Shown here piece by piece: positions 29,515-39,095 of a stretch of DNA of 64,000 nucleotides. Source of the DNA: Methanobacterium sp. SMA-27 (lineage in GTDB: Archaea > Methanobacteriota > Methanobacteria > Methanobacteriales > Methanobacteriaceae); contig NZ_JQLY01000001.1 of assembly GCF_000744455.1 (NCBI RefSeq), forward strand, positions 124,001-188,000, given 5' to 3'. A program made the position numbers and the translations under genes. The notes below the pieces were generated by a model. It was not told the DNA's origin, did no database searches, and saw only the letters and a list, made by a program, of their open reading frames with translations. Numbering within the stretch: position 1 is the stretch's first letter; every line of letters begins with the position of its first letter.

Positions 29515-31131
29515 TTATTTCTGGATCAGATCTATAAAATCAAACTTTTCAACATCAAAAAGACCAATATCACTTATTTTAAGTTTTGGAATTACAAGCA
29601 GTGCCATAAATGATAACGACATGAATGGAGATTGTAGTTTTGAGCCCATATTTTTAACAGCATGATGCAATATCCTCAAATCTGATGAAACATTTCTAAC
29701 ATTTTTGTAACTCATTAATCCTGCTACAGGAAGTTCCAATGAATAAACTCCCTCCTTTGAAACTGCTGCTAACCCTCCTTTATTTTTAAGGACGGTATTA
29801 ACAGCTTTTGCCATATACTGGCTGTTTGTTCCTACAGTTATAATATTGTGTGAATCATGTGCAACACTTGATGCAATAGCACCATCTTTAATACCAAAAC
29901 CTTTTATAAATGCATTAGAAACCCGTTCATGACCATAACGTTCTACAACTGCAATTTTTAGTATATCCTTATCAATGTTTGTTTCTAATTTTCCATCTAT
30001 TATTTTTAAATTAGCTAAAAATTCTTCGGTAATTAGCTGGCCCTCGAGAACTTCCATAACCCTCACAGTTTCACTGGATCCTTTTCCCTTAATATTAAAG
30101 TCTAAAGAATTTTTTGGTTTTAATTTAAACGTGCTTGGAATTTCAATTGGTTTCACATTAAAATGAGGTTTTCCGTCCTTTGCAACCAGTTTACCATCTA
30201 TAATAACCTTTTCAATATTCAATTCTTCCATATTATCTACTAAAATTATGTCTGCAGCTTTTCCAGGTATTAAATTTCCGTTGTTTAATTTATAATGCTC
30301 TGCAGGATTGATTGTAACCATTTTAATAGCATCAATGGGATCTATCCCATATTCAATAGCTCTTTTGATCATTTCATCTACATGTCCATTTAAAAGGTCA
30401 TCAGGATGTTTATCATCAGAAACAATAAAATCTCCACCTGCAGTAGCAAGATCTTTAAGATTCTTGGCTGAAGAACCTTCCCTAAGCATTATTTTCATGC
30501 CAAGTCTTCTTTTTTCAGCTACTTCTTCAGCATTAGTACATTCATGGTCTGTTGATATTCCTGAAATAATATATTTACAAAGTTCAGGGCCTGATAAAAG
30601 TGGGGCATGGCCATCAATGGGTTTTTTTAATTTTTTTGCAACTTCTAATTTATCTATTACTTCAGGATTATCTTCTAATACTCCTGGAAAGTTCATCATT
30701 TCTCCAAGTGCAACTACATTATCATTTTTTAGTAATAATTCTATTTCTTCTGTAGAAATCACTGCTCCAGATGTTTCAAACATTGTTGCTGGAACACAAG
30801 AAGGTGCAGTTAAGAACATTTTAAGTGGAACAGAAGAAGCATCATTTATCATGTAATTTATACCCTTAATTCCCATTACATTAGCTATTTCATGGGGATC
30901 AGATACAACAGATGTTGTTCCATGTGGAACTACTGCTTCTGCAAATCGTGAAGGTGTTAACATAGAACTTTCTATGTGTATATGTGAATCAATAAAACCT
31001 GGTAAAATTAAACTCTTAAAATGCTCTTCAACAGTTTTAACACATTTCACTATCCCATTTTCAATAGAAATTTCGGCACCATAAATTTCTTCTGTAGAAA
31101 CATTTAATAGATTTCCCCTTATCCTCTCCAT
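29515..31131 (-). CDS. ade: Adenine deaminase
   Basis: Amidohydrolase that converts adenine to hypoxanthine and ammonia in purine salvage. Motifs of the family in order: [20 protein letters not shown] in two parts (metal HxH), [48 protein letters not shown], and the C-terminal domain with [12 protein letters not shown]. Length 538 is normal. ATG 31131 follows GAGG. It converges with the DUF447 gene. With GMP synthase nearby it adds to purine handling, though not in one operon. Confidence 0.95.
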   Translation of the reverse strand: MERIRGNLLNVSTEEIYGAEISIENGIVKCVKTVEEHFKSLILPGFIDSHIHIESSMLTPSRFAEAVVPHGTTSVVSDPHEIANVMGIKGINYMINDASSVPLKMFLTAPSCVPATMFETSGAVISTEEIELLLKNDNVVALGEMMNFPGVLEDNPEVIDKLEVAKKLKKPIDGHAPLLSGPELCKYIISGISTDHECTNAEEVAEKRRLGMKIMLREGSSAKNLKDLATAGGDFIVSDDKHPDDLLNGHVDEMIKRAIEYGIDPIDAIKMVTINPAEHYKLNNGNLIPGKAADIILVDNMEELNIEKVIIDGKLVAKDGKPHFNVKPIEIPSTFKLKPKNSLDFNIKGKGSSETVRVMEVLEGQLITEEFLANLKIIDGKLETNIDKDILKIAVVERYGHERVSNAFIKGFGIKDGAIASSVAHDSHNIITVGTNSQYMAKAVNTVLKNKGGLAAVSKEGVYSLELPVAGLMSYKNVRNVSSDLRILHHAVKNMGSKLQSPFMSLSFMALLVIPKLKISDIGLFDVEKFDFIDLIQK

Positions 31132-31216
31132 AATATGTCCTCTTAATTATTATCAATTGCTAATTTAATAATTATCTTTATGATTAATTATAGTTTGAGA
31201 TTTGGATACCTATGCT

Positions 31217-32257
31217 TCATATAGAATAGCGCAAGGGGATAGGTACTTTTTGAAAGAGATTGAAATTGTAAAATGAATGTAGGTACCTTAATGGATCTTT
31301 GGATTTATGTATCCTATTTAAAATGAGTGAATAATTACTGGAGGCAAATTTCTCCCATATGAATCTGTTAACTATTCCTGCTTTAATTTTTGGTCTAAAA
31401 TATTTTTCAACATTTTTATAATAATTTTCAGAATCATTACCTTCTAAAATATTGTTTGCAGCTATAAAACCTGATTTTAACGCGTTTCTAATTCCAAAGC
31501 CCCATAATAGATCTTGAAATCCTGCTCTTTCTCCGATCACTATTTTATTTTCATTTCTAATCTTATTTGAAAAGCTTCCATAGCCTGCGAATTTCTGTTG
31601 ATCTTCCATTTTAAGATCAAAATTACCTGAAAATGTATCAAATGTTCTTTTGAAATATTTGTTTAGATCATCAAATCCCTCAAATAATACAGTTGCAATA
31701 CAACCACTACCATTGGATACAAGAAGATATGAATATCCCTTAAATGCATGATAATTATTTATAAGGCCGATTGCTATATTATCCAGTTCTGTTTTAAATG
31801 TTAATCCTCTTGCAACTGCGAATTTGTTTCTTGGATCAGGACCAGTTGCAACTATATCAACATCTTCAATTGGGGCGGTTTCCTCAAAATGTATGTTGAC
31901 TCCTTTATCAAGTGCTTGTTCCTTTAATCCTTGATCTAAACTTTTTTCTTCAGTACCACGCTTTACAAGGTAAAATGCAGGTCGTTTACAATAAAAATCC
32001 CAGTTTTCATCGTTATTAGTTATTCTAAGTTTTTTGAAGGGTTCATAATCGAAATTGGGTTTTATTTTCATTTTACGAAATTCTTTTATTATATCTTGAT
32101 TATCTGACCAGTTTTCTAGTCCTTGTATGTTTTTTTGAACTCTTGAACCAATGTCTTTATTTTTTTCAAAAACATCCACGATATAACCTTCATTTGCAAG
32201 ATTGATGGCTGCAGACAATCCTGCAGGACCTGCTCCTAAAATTTTGATATATGGCAT
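31217..32257 (-). CDS. Geranylgeranyl reductase-like FAD oxidoreductase
   Basis: A 346-residue flavoprotein with an N-terminal Rossmann motif ILGAGPAGLSAAINLANEG and ribose-binding VDVFEKNKDIG, a substrate domain, and the GD-like site in VIGERAGFQDLLWGFGIRNAL. It belongs to the wider geranylgeranyl reductase/FixC-like group, but the PxxC motif of the lipid reductases is not evident, so the substrate is open. No good ribosome binding site before ATG 32257. It is followed after about 100 bp upstream by the ornithine cyclodeaminase gene on the same strand. Confidence 0.75.
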   Translation of the reverse strand: MPYIKILGAGPAGLSAAINLANEGYIVDVFEKNKDIGSRVQKNIQGLENWSDNQDIIKEFRKMKIKPNFDYEPFKKLRITNNDENWDFYCKRPAFYLVKRGTEEKSLDQGLKEQALDKGVNIHFEETAPIEDVDIVATGPDPRNKFAVARGLTFKTELDNIAIGLINNYHAFKGYSYLLVSNGSGCIATVLFEGFDDLNKYFKRTFDTFSGNFDLKMEDQQKFAGYGSFSNKIRNENKIVIGERAGFQDLLWGFGIRNALKSGFIAANNILEGNDSENYYKNVEKYFRPKIKAGIVNRFIWEKFASSNYSLILNRIHKSKDPLRYLHSFYNFNLFQKVPIPLRYSI

Positions 32258-32353
32258 ATTATATGATTTTTTGAAGATAAAAAAAATTCTATTAAAATAG
32301 GAGATAAAAAGATAGAGTACAAAATATGAAAAGTATACAAAAAAAGATATTGG

Positions 32354-33574
32354 TTATTTTGATTTCAGCTCATTGTAAAGTAGGGGTAAAAAAGTCCCAA
32401 CATCCGTAACTATGCCTACAACCTGAGCGCTACCTCTGTCACTTAGTTTTGTAACTGTAGCTGGGTTAATATCTACACAGATACTTTTAACATGTGATGG
32501 GAGCATGTTCCCTGTTGCAATTGAATGTAACATAGTAGAGATCATTATAACCATATCAACATCCTGAACATATTTTCTCATTTCATCTTGAGCATCTATA
32601 ACATCAGTTATTACATCTGGGAGGGGTCCATCATCTCTTATTGAACCTGCGAGTACAAATGGAACATCATTTTTAATGCACTCGTACATTATCCCTTTTT
32701 TCAATATTCCCTTCTCAACAGCATCTTTTATAGATCCTGCTTTGTTTATTTCATTTATAGCATATATATGATTTCTGTGACCCCGTGTAACAGCTTCACC
32801 AGTTTTAACACACATTCCAAGTGAAGTTCCATAAAGTGCATTTTCAATGTCGTGGGTTGCAAGGGCATTTCCAGCAAAGATAATATCAATTATCCCCTCT
32901 TTTATCATATTGGCTAATATTGGACCAGATCCTGTGTGAACAACTGCAGGGCCCGAAACAACTGCAATTTTGCCGCCTCTACTCTTAACTTCCTTTATTT
33001 CCGATGATATCTTTCTTATTATAGATTTTATTGGTTTTTCAGAGGATGCATCGCTTGACATGAATTCGAATACGCCTTTTTTACCTCTTGGACGTTCAGG
33101 AGGAGAAACTTGGATCCCATCCCTACCTACAACAACACAGTCTCCCTTTTTTATCCTTCCAATTGGTCTACAAAACGCTCTTCCACTTTCTAAATCCACA
33201 ACAATCATACAATCCATTTCAATATCTTCAACCACTACCCATTCACCATTATAGCGTATATGGGTAGGATGGTGTGTTGTGGAATAAAAATCAACAGGAA
33301 GTGTTTTATCCTTCTCAGACATTAAAATCTTAACATCTTTAATTTCAACAACAATTGCACCAATTTCTGAAAGTTCATCCAGGATTTCTCCAAGAAGTAT
33401 TTCGCTAGATGCTTCAACAATTATTCTAGCATGGCTAATATCCCCTTTGAGCTTACCAACTTTAAATTCAATTATCTTAAAATCTCCCCCCATATCCATA
33501 ATGAGATCAAGAGCCTTAGGAAGGATCAGGGAGTCTATTATATGACCGGAAAGCTTGAATTCTCTTTTATACAT
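32354..33574 (-). CDS. Archaeal ornithine cyclodeaminase (TIGR00300, LOR/SDH-like)
   Basis: A 406-residue protein of TIGR00300 (LOR/SDH bifunctional enzyme conserved domain), the archaeal ornithine cyclodeaminase that makes proline from ornithine. Visible: N-terminal [21 protein letters not shown], the central [35 protein letters not shown], and a C-terminal nucleotide-binding part with [19 protein letters not shown] and [20 protein letters not shown] 33574 is preferred over the GTG three codons upstream because AGGTGG lies 5 nt before it. It ties into the arginine/ornithine/polyamine genes found over the next 4 kb. Confidence 0.85.
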   Translation of the reverse strand: MYKREFKLSGHIIDSLILPKALDLIMDMGGDFKIIEFKVGKLKGDISHARIIVEASSEILLGEILDELSEIGAIVVEIKDVKILMSEKDKTLPVDFYSTTHHPTHIRYNGEWVVVEDIEMDCMIVVDLESGRAFCRPIGRIKKGDCVVVGRDGIQVSPPERPRGKKGVFEFMSSDASSEKPIKSIIRKISSEIKEVKSRGGKIAVVSGPAVVHTGSGPILANMIKEGIIDIIFAGNALATHDIENALYGTSLGMCVKTGEAVTRGHRNHIYAINEINKAGSIKDAVEKGILKKGIMYECIKNDVPFVLAGSIRDDGPLPDVITDVIDAQDEMRKYVQDVDMVIMISTMLHSIATGNMLPSHVKSICVDINPATVTKLSDRGSAQVVGIVTDVGTFLPLLYNELKSK

Positions 33575-33811
33575 TTTATCCACCTTTAATTTTCAATTAA
33601 AAATTCTGAAGCAGTTTGTATCATGATTTTTATTCTTGACGGGTTAAATAACAATTTAAGTATCAATTTCAGTTGAACAATATGATTTTAAAGTATTTTC
33701 GTTCCACTATAAAAAAATACTGTATTTAATAACCCATTAATATTTGGTGAATATGTTTAAAAAATAGTATGAAAACCACAAAGAATATTTTTAAAAAATA
33801 TTATTTATCTG

Positions 33812-34711
33812 TTATTGCAATGATAGCATATCATAAATTATTTTAGCAGCATTTAACGAGGTAATATCTCCAATTTGAGTTGAAGAAACCTCAACCATAT
33901 CAAATCCTACAATTTCTTTTCCTTTAAAGCTGTAGATCAATTTTTCAACCTGTTTGGGAGTTAAACCACATGAAGAAGGGGTTCCAACTGAAGGGGCATA
34001 TGCAGGATCCAGCACATCTATATCAAAGGACAAATATATTGGGCCATGGATTTTTTCTATCAATTCGATTATTTCTCCAATGTTTTCATCAACATCACAA
34101 GATTTGAAAGTTTTTATATTTTGTTTACTTGCAAAACTTGCTTCATTCATTGATGCAGATCTAATACCTATTTGGATAATCTCTTTGGGATTCAGGTCAG
34201 ATATCCTATGCATAACAGTTGCATGGGAATATTTTTCCCCAATGTAAAGATCTCTCAAATCCATATGGGCATCAAAATGGATTATAGTAATATCATTCAT
34301 TTCAAATCCATGGCTTTCATCTATGGCTTTCAGTACACAGTAGCTTATGCTGTGATCTCCACCAATTGTTAATGGTACCATTTCCATTGCTAATATTTCA
34401 GAAATAGTTGTTTTAAGCTTTGAACATGTTTTTTTGAAATTTCCATGGACAACTTCCAAGTCTCCAAAATCGTATATTTCAGCAGACATATTCTTATCGA
34501 GAATCAGGTTGTATCTTTCGAAATTATAGGATGCTTCCCTGATCGATCTGGGACCAAAACGAGCTCCTGGCTTGTAACTTGCTGTACCATCAAAAGGTAC
34601 TCCTAGAATTGCAAATCTTAATTTATTATCAGAAATAGGGAATTCAACATCTATATCTGTTGTTTCCATTGAAAATGCGAATTTCAATACATTTTCTGTG
34701 TAAAAAAGCAT
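33812..34711 (-). CDS. speB: Agmatinase (arginase family)
   Basis: Binuclear manganese ureohydrolase converting agmatine to putrescine and urea. All metal motifs are intact: TIGGDHSISY, IIHFDAHMDLRD and SFDIDVLDPAYAPSVGTPSSCG. Length 299 is normal. It is the gene directly after aIF5A on the minus strand (86 bp gap) and the arginine decarboxylase pdaD lies 2.2 kb away on the plus strand, so the locus covers arginine to putrescine. The start is taken at ATG 34711; there is no strong ribosome binding site. Confidence 0.93.
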   Translation of the reverse strand: MLFYTENVLKFAFSMETTDIDVEFPISDNKLRFAILGVPFDGTASYKPGARFGPRSIREASYNFERYNLILDKNMSAEIYDFGDLEVVHGNFKKTCSKLKTTISEILAMEMVPLTIGGDHSISYCVLKAIDESHGFEMNDITIIHFDAHMDLRDLYIGEKYSHATVMHRISDLNPKEIIQIGIRSASMNEASFASKQNIKTFKSCDVDENIGEIIELIEKIHGPIYLSFDIDVLDPAYAPSVGTPSSCGLTPKQVEKLIYSFKGKEIVGFDMVEVSSTQIGDITSLNAAKIIYDMLSLQ

Positions 34712-34797
34712 TTATTATCGACTCAGTAAGTTTAATTGAAATACGTTAATTAAATTTTTTGATAAATCAGGAAATTTATGGGTTTAACATAACCCAT

Positions 34798-35193
34798 TTA
34801 TCCTTTTATCCTCATTAACTTCTTTTTACCCATTGCCATGATATAATCCACTTCAGAACCTTCGTTAAGTTTGCCTTTAAGTTCATCTGGAATTGGGATA
34901 TCAAATGTTTCATAGGTTTCAAGATCCATGAGTTGAACATCATTTTTTCCCATAATGGATAAAACTTGGCCTAAACGTTTGTCTATCATAGGGACATCGC
35001 ACTTGGAATCAACGGGTTTAACAAAATTTCTCTTCTGACCATCAAATATTCCAGAGGCTTCGACTCTTGCCTTTGCAGCACCGTGTTTTCCCGGTGATGA
35101 TGTTTGAAGACTAGTGATCTTGGATGCTTCACCGCCTATTATTACATATTTACCAACTTTTAAGGTTTTAACTTCTACTACCTTTTTTGACAT
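34798..35193 (-). CDS. eif5A: Translation factor aIF5A (hypusine-containing)
   Basis: Archaeal IF5A, which helps peptide bond formation and release on difficult sequences. The 131-residue protein has the N-terminal SH3-like domain with the modification loop [15 protein letters not shown] (the lysine in GKHG is the deoxyhypusine site, about residue 37) and the C-terminal OB domain. A strong GGAGGT precedes ATG 35193. Coupling to agmatinase makes sense because the modification needs polyamine. Confidence 0.96.
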   Translation of the reverse strand: MSKKVVEVKTLKVGKYVIIGGEASKITSLQTSSPGKHGAAKARVEASGIFDGQKRNFVKPVDSKCDVPMIDKRLGQVLSIMGKNDVQLMDLETYETFDIPIPDELKGKLNEGSEVDYIMAMGKKKLMRIKG

Positions 35194-35638
35194 TTTTTAC
35201 CTCCGATTATCATATATATATATCCTTTAATGAACCATTAAAGGGATTTTGAATATTTATAAATCTAAAAGAGATCAACAAAATTCATATTCAATTCATG
35301 ATCTTTAATATATTTGTAATAGAATGTATACTATCATTATCCTATCTATGTTTAGATATGTAAACTTTTATAACTTTTTGTGGAGTTTGACTTATCAGTA
35401 TTTTTTATACTCTCAATACAGTAAATTGGGAACTATAATTCATAAACATTTTGACTACTCTTTTGACTACCTATTTGACTATTTGTTTTGATATTTTTTT
35501 TACACTTACACTATTATAACATGTTTTTTGTGATAAAAATCACTAAATATCCATAGAAAGTATTTATTGTTATGAAAATCCATTAAAATTCAATGTATTT
35601 AAATAAAATGAGGCTGTTAACTATATATGGTGATAAAT
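35194..35638. promoter_or_regulatory. Divergent control region between aIF5A and histone genes
   Basis: About 445 bp with two divergent promoters. It contains three TTTGACTA units exactly 12 nt apart (35450, 35462, 35474), a looser fourth at 35487, and another TTTGACT at 35386. The histone promoter has a TATA-like GTATTTAAATAAA near 35596-35608. A 47-codon open frame (35348-35491) covers the iterons but has no ribosome binding site, and I do not call it a gene. Confidence 0.5.
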
Positions 35639-35851
35639 ATGAATGAACTACCAATAGCTCCAATAGGAAGAATAATAAAACATGCAGATGCAAATATAAG
35701 AATCAGTGAGGATGCAAAAGAAGCTTTAGGAAAAGTTTTAGAACAATTTGGGGAAGATATTTCCAAACAAGCACTTTTACTTGCAAAACATGCTGGAAGA
35801 ACAACTGTTAAAGCAGTAGATATTGAACTGGCAATTAAAGAAATAGGTTAA
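35639..35851 (+). CDS. hmf: Archaeal histone
   Basis: A 70-residue histone-fold protein: [42 protein letters not shown] and the last helix [17 protein letters not shown]. The conserved PIAPIGRI start, the GRTTVK loop and the DIELA C-terminus are as in HMfB. Dimers wrap DNA in the nucleoid. GGTGA at 35631-35635 fixes ATG 35639; an ATG four codons earlier contains the site. It is monocistronic with a strong promoter region upstream. Confidence 0.97.
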   Translation: MNELPIAPIGRIIKHADANIRISEDAKEALGKVLEQFGEDISKQALLLAKHAGRTTVKAVDIELAIKEIG

Positions 35852-35910
35852 ATAACACCATAAATTTTTTTTTATCTATTTTTGGTGGAAAGCAGGACTT
35901 TTATGGTTCT

Positions 35911-35978
35911 ATGGGGGTTCCTCTAAAATTAATAATTGAATATCAGGTTTAATTTGTATTACACTTGCAATCTATGAC
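35911..35978 (+). repeat. Dispersed repeat, copy A
   Basis: A stretch downstream of the histone gene shares GGGGGTTCC, then TAAAA...ATTTGA-like and the exact 15-mer CAGGTTTAATTTGTA followed by TTACACTT with a stretch at 62336-62400. Overall the two align over about 60 bp with small indels. Confidence 0.6.
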
Positions 35979-36041
35979 TGGTTTTTAGTGATATTGTCAC
36001 ATATTCTTGATAATTAGTAAAAATTATTTAAGTTTAGCAAA

Positions 36042-36057
36042 TAATACAATTGTATTA
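36042..36057. promoter_or_regulatory. Perfect 16-bp palindrome before a small membrane gene
   Basis: TAATACAATTGTATTA is a perfect palindrome that ends 4 nt before the GGAGGT site of the TM2-like gene. Its place at or just after the expected transcription start suggests an operator. The family of the binding protein is unknown. Confidence 0.45.
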
Positions 36058-36077
36058 ATATGGAGGTATATCTAAAA

Positions 36078-36317
36078 ATGGCAAAGAATGCAATATTGGC
36101 AGCAATTTTGTCCTTCCTGATACCAGGATTAGGCGAAATCTACGTAGGAAAAATAATGATTGGAATTATTTTAGTGGTTATAGCCATAGTATTATCAATA
36201 GCTATCTATACAGTAAGCTTTTACGCTTGGATATTATATATTATTATTTGGTTATACGCAATCTACGACTCCTACACCAATGCAAAAGCCACCCAAAAAA
36301 CTCTAAAAACAGAATAA
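36078..36317 (+). CDS. Small TM2-like membrane protein
   Basis: A 79-residue protein with two hydrophobic parts (about residues 5-20 and 25-62) and the opening AKNAILAAILSFLIPGLGEIYVGKI, which is typical of TM2-domain/DUF5683-like small membrane proteins (GLGxxYxGxxxxGI). ATG 36078 follows GGAGGT by 10 nt; an ATG at 36060 would include that site. A 16-bp palindrome lies just upstream. Function is unknown. Confidence 0.75.
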   Translation: MAKNAILAAILSFLIPGLGEIYVGKIMIGIILVVIAIVLSIAIYTVSFYAWILYIIIWLYAIYDSYTNAKATQKTLKTE

Positions 36318-36515
36318 AATTTTTATTTTTTACATTTTTTCTATCAAATAATTAATTATATTCCAATCATAATTAAAAAAATTCCTCTTTAAAAATAATT
36401 TAAGCAGTTTTATCGTCTTCTGTTGAACTATTTTAATATATTAACTAAGTTTATATATCAGAACTTTTCAATTATAAATGTATTAAATATGGCTAATGGA
36501 ATTTTATTAAATGGT
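36318..36515. other. Intergenic region, no gene seen
   Basis: AT-rich DNA between the TM2-like gene and the integrase remnant. It may include further, unrecognisable parts of the decayed integrase, whose frame ends at 36516. Confidence 0.35.
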
Positions 36516-36756
36516 TTAAACACGTTTATTCCATTGTTTAACATTGAAACGAAGAATAGATACATATAAAGAATATTTACGTTTGTTTAATTTTAATGCA
36601 TTTTTTTCTTCCTTGTCTGCTTCATCATATAGTTCTTTGATTGTTTTTCCTAGAAATTCGGTGTATTGTTGTATTGCTCGGCTTTAGATATCTCTTGTTG
36701 ATGTGCTTAGGTTTTTTTTTCAACCAGTAATCGAGTATATCTTCATCTATTTGCAT
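36516..36756 (-). pseudogene. Remnant of a tyrosine integrase N-terminal domain
   Basis: ATG 36756 opens MQIDEDILDYWLKKKPK; one frame later the same strand reads STRDI (stop) SRAIQQYTEF and LGKTIKELYDEADKEEKN, then ALKLNKRKYSLYV, before running into stops at 36516. This is the SAM-like N-terminal domain layout of archaeal virus/plasmid integrases. There are at least one frameshift and one in-frame stop, and the catalytic domain is missing. It marks a lost integrated element; no flanking tRNA gene or att duplication is visible. Confidence 0.72.
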
Positions 36757-36922
36757 AAATTATTTCAGCTCCCAAACCCAATTTATTTTTATAAAATATT
36801 AGGTATCCTGAGAGAGCATTTGATAAGATGACTGTTAAAAAAGGTACACTTTTATAGATAACCATTGATCATATAGGATATGATAATGTTATTTTTGAAT
36901 ATTTAAATTTTAAGTGGTACAA
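36757..36922. promoter_or_regulatory. Upstream region of pdaD
   Basis: AT-rich sequence that should carry the pdaD promoter; no clear operator or RNA structure is seen. Confidence 0.3.
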
Positions 36923-37366
36923 ATGAAAGTTTCGATAACTTCTGGAAGGGCTGAAGGTCCAACAAAGCTCAATGCATTTGATAATGCATTATTGGACGCA
37001 AATATTGGTGATGTTAATCTTATAAAAGTTTCAAGTATATTACCTTCTGGTACAGAGGTGGTACCAGTTCCAAAATTTCCTGCAGGGGATATGGTTAACT
37101 GCGTGCTTGCATACACATCATCAGATGTTGAAGGGGATTTAATAACCGCAGTTGTGGCTGCAGCAACATCTGATGACTTTGGGTGTGTAGTTGAAAATAC
37201 TGGAGTTAACAGAGATCCTGAAGACGTAAAAAGTGAAGCAGAGTCTATAGTGCAGTATATGATGGATATTAGGGGACTCAAAATAAAGGAAATGCTAATG
37301 GCAGATGAAACCCATATAGTTAAGAAACAAGGTGCTGTTGTTGCAGCAGTTGTCTACATAGGTTAG
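36923..37366 (+). CDS. pdaD: Pyruvoyl-dependent arginine decarboxylase
   Basis: Makes agmatine from arginine with a pyruvoyl group formed by self-cleavage. The cleavage site is the serine pair in [16 protein letters not shown] (about residue 40); the C-terminal chain holds the conserved [23 protein letters not shown]. Length 147 is a little short but complete. ATG 36923 is used; GTG 36914 is an alternative. With speB at 33.8 kb it completes arginine to putrescine, which polyamine and deoxyhypusine synthesis need. Confidence 0.93.
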   Translation: MKVSITSGRAEGPTKLNAFDNALLDANIGDVNLIKVSSILPSGTEVVPVPKFPAGDMVNCVLAYTSSDVEGDLITAVVAAATSDDFGCVVENTGVNRDPEDVKSEAESIVQYMMDIRGLKIKEMLMADETHIVKKQGAVVAAVVYIG

Positions 37367-37406
37367 AGCAAATACAATAGATAAAGTGGTAAATCGAGGG
37401 ATAAAC

Positions 37407-38261
37407 ATGGACAGGGACGATATCAAGTTCTGGGGTACGATCTCAAACAGAATAATGGAAGAGGCTAATGAAGTAGTTAAACCGCTTGTTGGTAATCCAA
37501 AAGCGGATAAAATAGTTAAAATGGGTGCAGATGGAACTCCAACCAAGTTTATAGACCTTGTTGCTGAAGAAAAGGTTATTGAAATTTTAGAAGAGTCTGA
37601 AAGACCAGTCACATTAATAAGTGAGGAAATAGGCGAATTTAAAATAGGAAAAGGACCTTCTGAAGTAGTATTTGTAGTTGATCCTTTAGATGGCACAAGA
37701 AATGCCATAAAAAACATACCTGCATATGGTATATCCATTGCAGTTGCAGATCCAATGGGTGCATCAAAATTAGTCAAAGATCCAAGCCAACTAATTATCA
37801 GTGATGTAGAAATGGGTTTTGTAAAAAATTTTGCAACTGGAGACATTTACAGTGCAAAAAAAGGGAATGGGGCATTTCTCAATGGAATTCCAATAAAACC
37901 ATCCCAAAAAACCGATGTTTCAGGTTCATCAATAGGTGCCTACATATACCGTGCAGAGATGTCCAAGATAGACAAGCTCTTAAAAACTGTTAGAAGTATG
38001 AGAATTTTAGGTTCAGTTGCAATTGAATTGTGTTATGTTGCAGATGGAACATACGACGCATTTTTAGATATTAGGGGAAATTTAAGAATAGTTGATATAT
38101 CTGCTGCAAAACTTATTATTGAAGAATCAAAAGGTATTGTAACAGATGAAAACTGCCAGTCACTTGAGAGTGGATTGAATGTTCTTGACAGGACATCAAT
38201 AGTTGCTTCATGTAACAAATCGATTCACAGAGAAATAATAGAAATTTTGGGAGGTATCTGA
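37407..38261 (+). CDS. suhB: Inositol monophosphatase/fructose-1,6-bisphosphatase family
   Basis: Archaeal dual-activity phosphatase (IMPase/FBPase). Metal site motifs: LISEEIGEF, VFVVDPLDGTRNAIKNIPAYG, and the C-terminal LRIVDISAAKLIIEESKG. Length 284 is normal. ATG 37407 follows GAGGG. Its TGA overlaps the ATG of the NAD kinase gene by one base, and archaea often fuse or pair these two activities, so this is a strong operon. Confidence 0.92.
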   Translation: MDRDDIKFWGTISNRIMEEANEVVKPLVGNPKADKIVKMGADGTPTKFIDLVAEEKVIEILEESERPVTLISEEIGEFKIGKGPSEVVFVVDPLDGTRNAIKNIPAYGISIAVADPMGASKLVKDPSQLIISDVEMGFVKNFATGDIYSAKKGNGAFLNGIPIKPSQKTDVSGSSIGAYIYRAEMSKIDKLLKTVRSMRILGSVAIELCYVADGTYDAFLDIRGNLRIVDISAAKLIIEESKGIVTDENCQSLESGLNVLDRTSIVASCNKSIHREIIEILGGI

Positions 38262-39091
38262 TGCGCTTAGGAGTTGTGGCACGTCTTGATGTCGAAGAAG
38301 CAGTTGAGCTAGCAGGGAAAATAGTTGAATTTCTTTTAGAAAAAAATGTTGAAACTCTACTGGATTCTGAATTAGCATCCAAACTAAACAAATACAAAAA
38401 CATTGCTTCAGACCTAAAAGACATGGATGTTGACATGGTTATAGCAGTTGGTGGAGATGGAACAGTACTCAGAACCCAAGGATTTATAAACAAGAAAAAG
38501 ATTCCATTATTTGGTATTAATATGGGTGCTGTAGGTTTTTTAACCGAAATAGATCCTGATGAAACTTTAACAGCATTGGAACAGGTTCTAGATGGGAATT
38601 ATTTTGTTGAAAAAAGAACCCAACTTCAGGTATGGCATAATAAAGAATTACATTCTGCACTTAATGAGGTTGTACTCATGACTCAAAAACCTGCTAAGAT
38701 GCTTCACATTGAAATAAGTGTCGATGATGAGGTTGTGGAAGAACTCAGAGCAGATGGAATTATAATTGCCACTCCAAGTGGTTCGACAGCTTATTCAATG
38801 TCTGCAGGAGGACCTATAGTCGATCCCCGAGTCGGTGCATTCATAATAGTTCCTATATGTCCATTTAAGCTGGGTGCAAGACCTACGGTAGTGCCTGATG
38901 ATAGTGTGATCAAGGTTAAATTTTTGCGTGAAGGTAAAAAGGCAGTTGCAGTAATAGATGGTCAATTAGAGGAAGAAATAAATTATATGGATGAAATGAT
39001 CTTTAAAAAATCAGATGATAGTGCTTACTTTGTACGGCTAACCAAAAATTTCTACAGGCGGGTTAGAGAGAAGCTTCAAGGAGACGTATAA
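38261..39091 (+). CDS. nadK: NAD kinase
   Basis: Phosphorylates NAD to NADP using ATP or polyphosphate. The diagnostic AVGGDGTVLRTQ is near residue 67, with GINMGAVGFLTEI, the SGSTAYSMSAGGPIVDP catalytic loop and VPICPFKLGARPTVV. Length 276 is usual. It starts one base inside the stop of the IMPase gene and ends 4 bp before cfbE, giving a tightly packed three-gene unit. Confidence 0.95.
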   Translation: MRLGVVARLDVEEAVELAGKIVEFLLEKNVETLLDSELASKLNKYKNIASDLKDMDVDMVIAVGGDGTVLRTQGFINKKKIPLFGINMGAVGFLTEIDPDETLTALEQVLDGNYFVEKRTQLQVWHNKELHSALNEVVLMTQKPAKMLHIEISVDDEVVEELRADGIIIATPSGSTAYSMSAGGPIVDPRVGAFIIVPICPFKLGARPTVVPDDSVIKVKFLREGKKAVAVIDGQLEEEINYMDEMIFKKSDDSAYFVRLTKNFYRRVREKLQGDV

Positions 39092-39095
39092 ATCC

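Noticed and set aside
35348..35491. 47-codon frame over the iterons (MFRYVNFYNF...FDYLFDYLF)
   Set aside because: No ribosome binding site and repetitive; better explained as a regulatory repeat than a protein.
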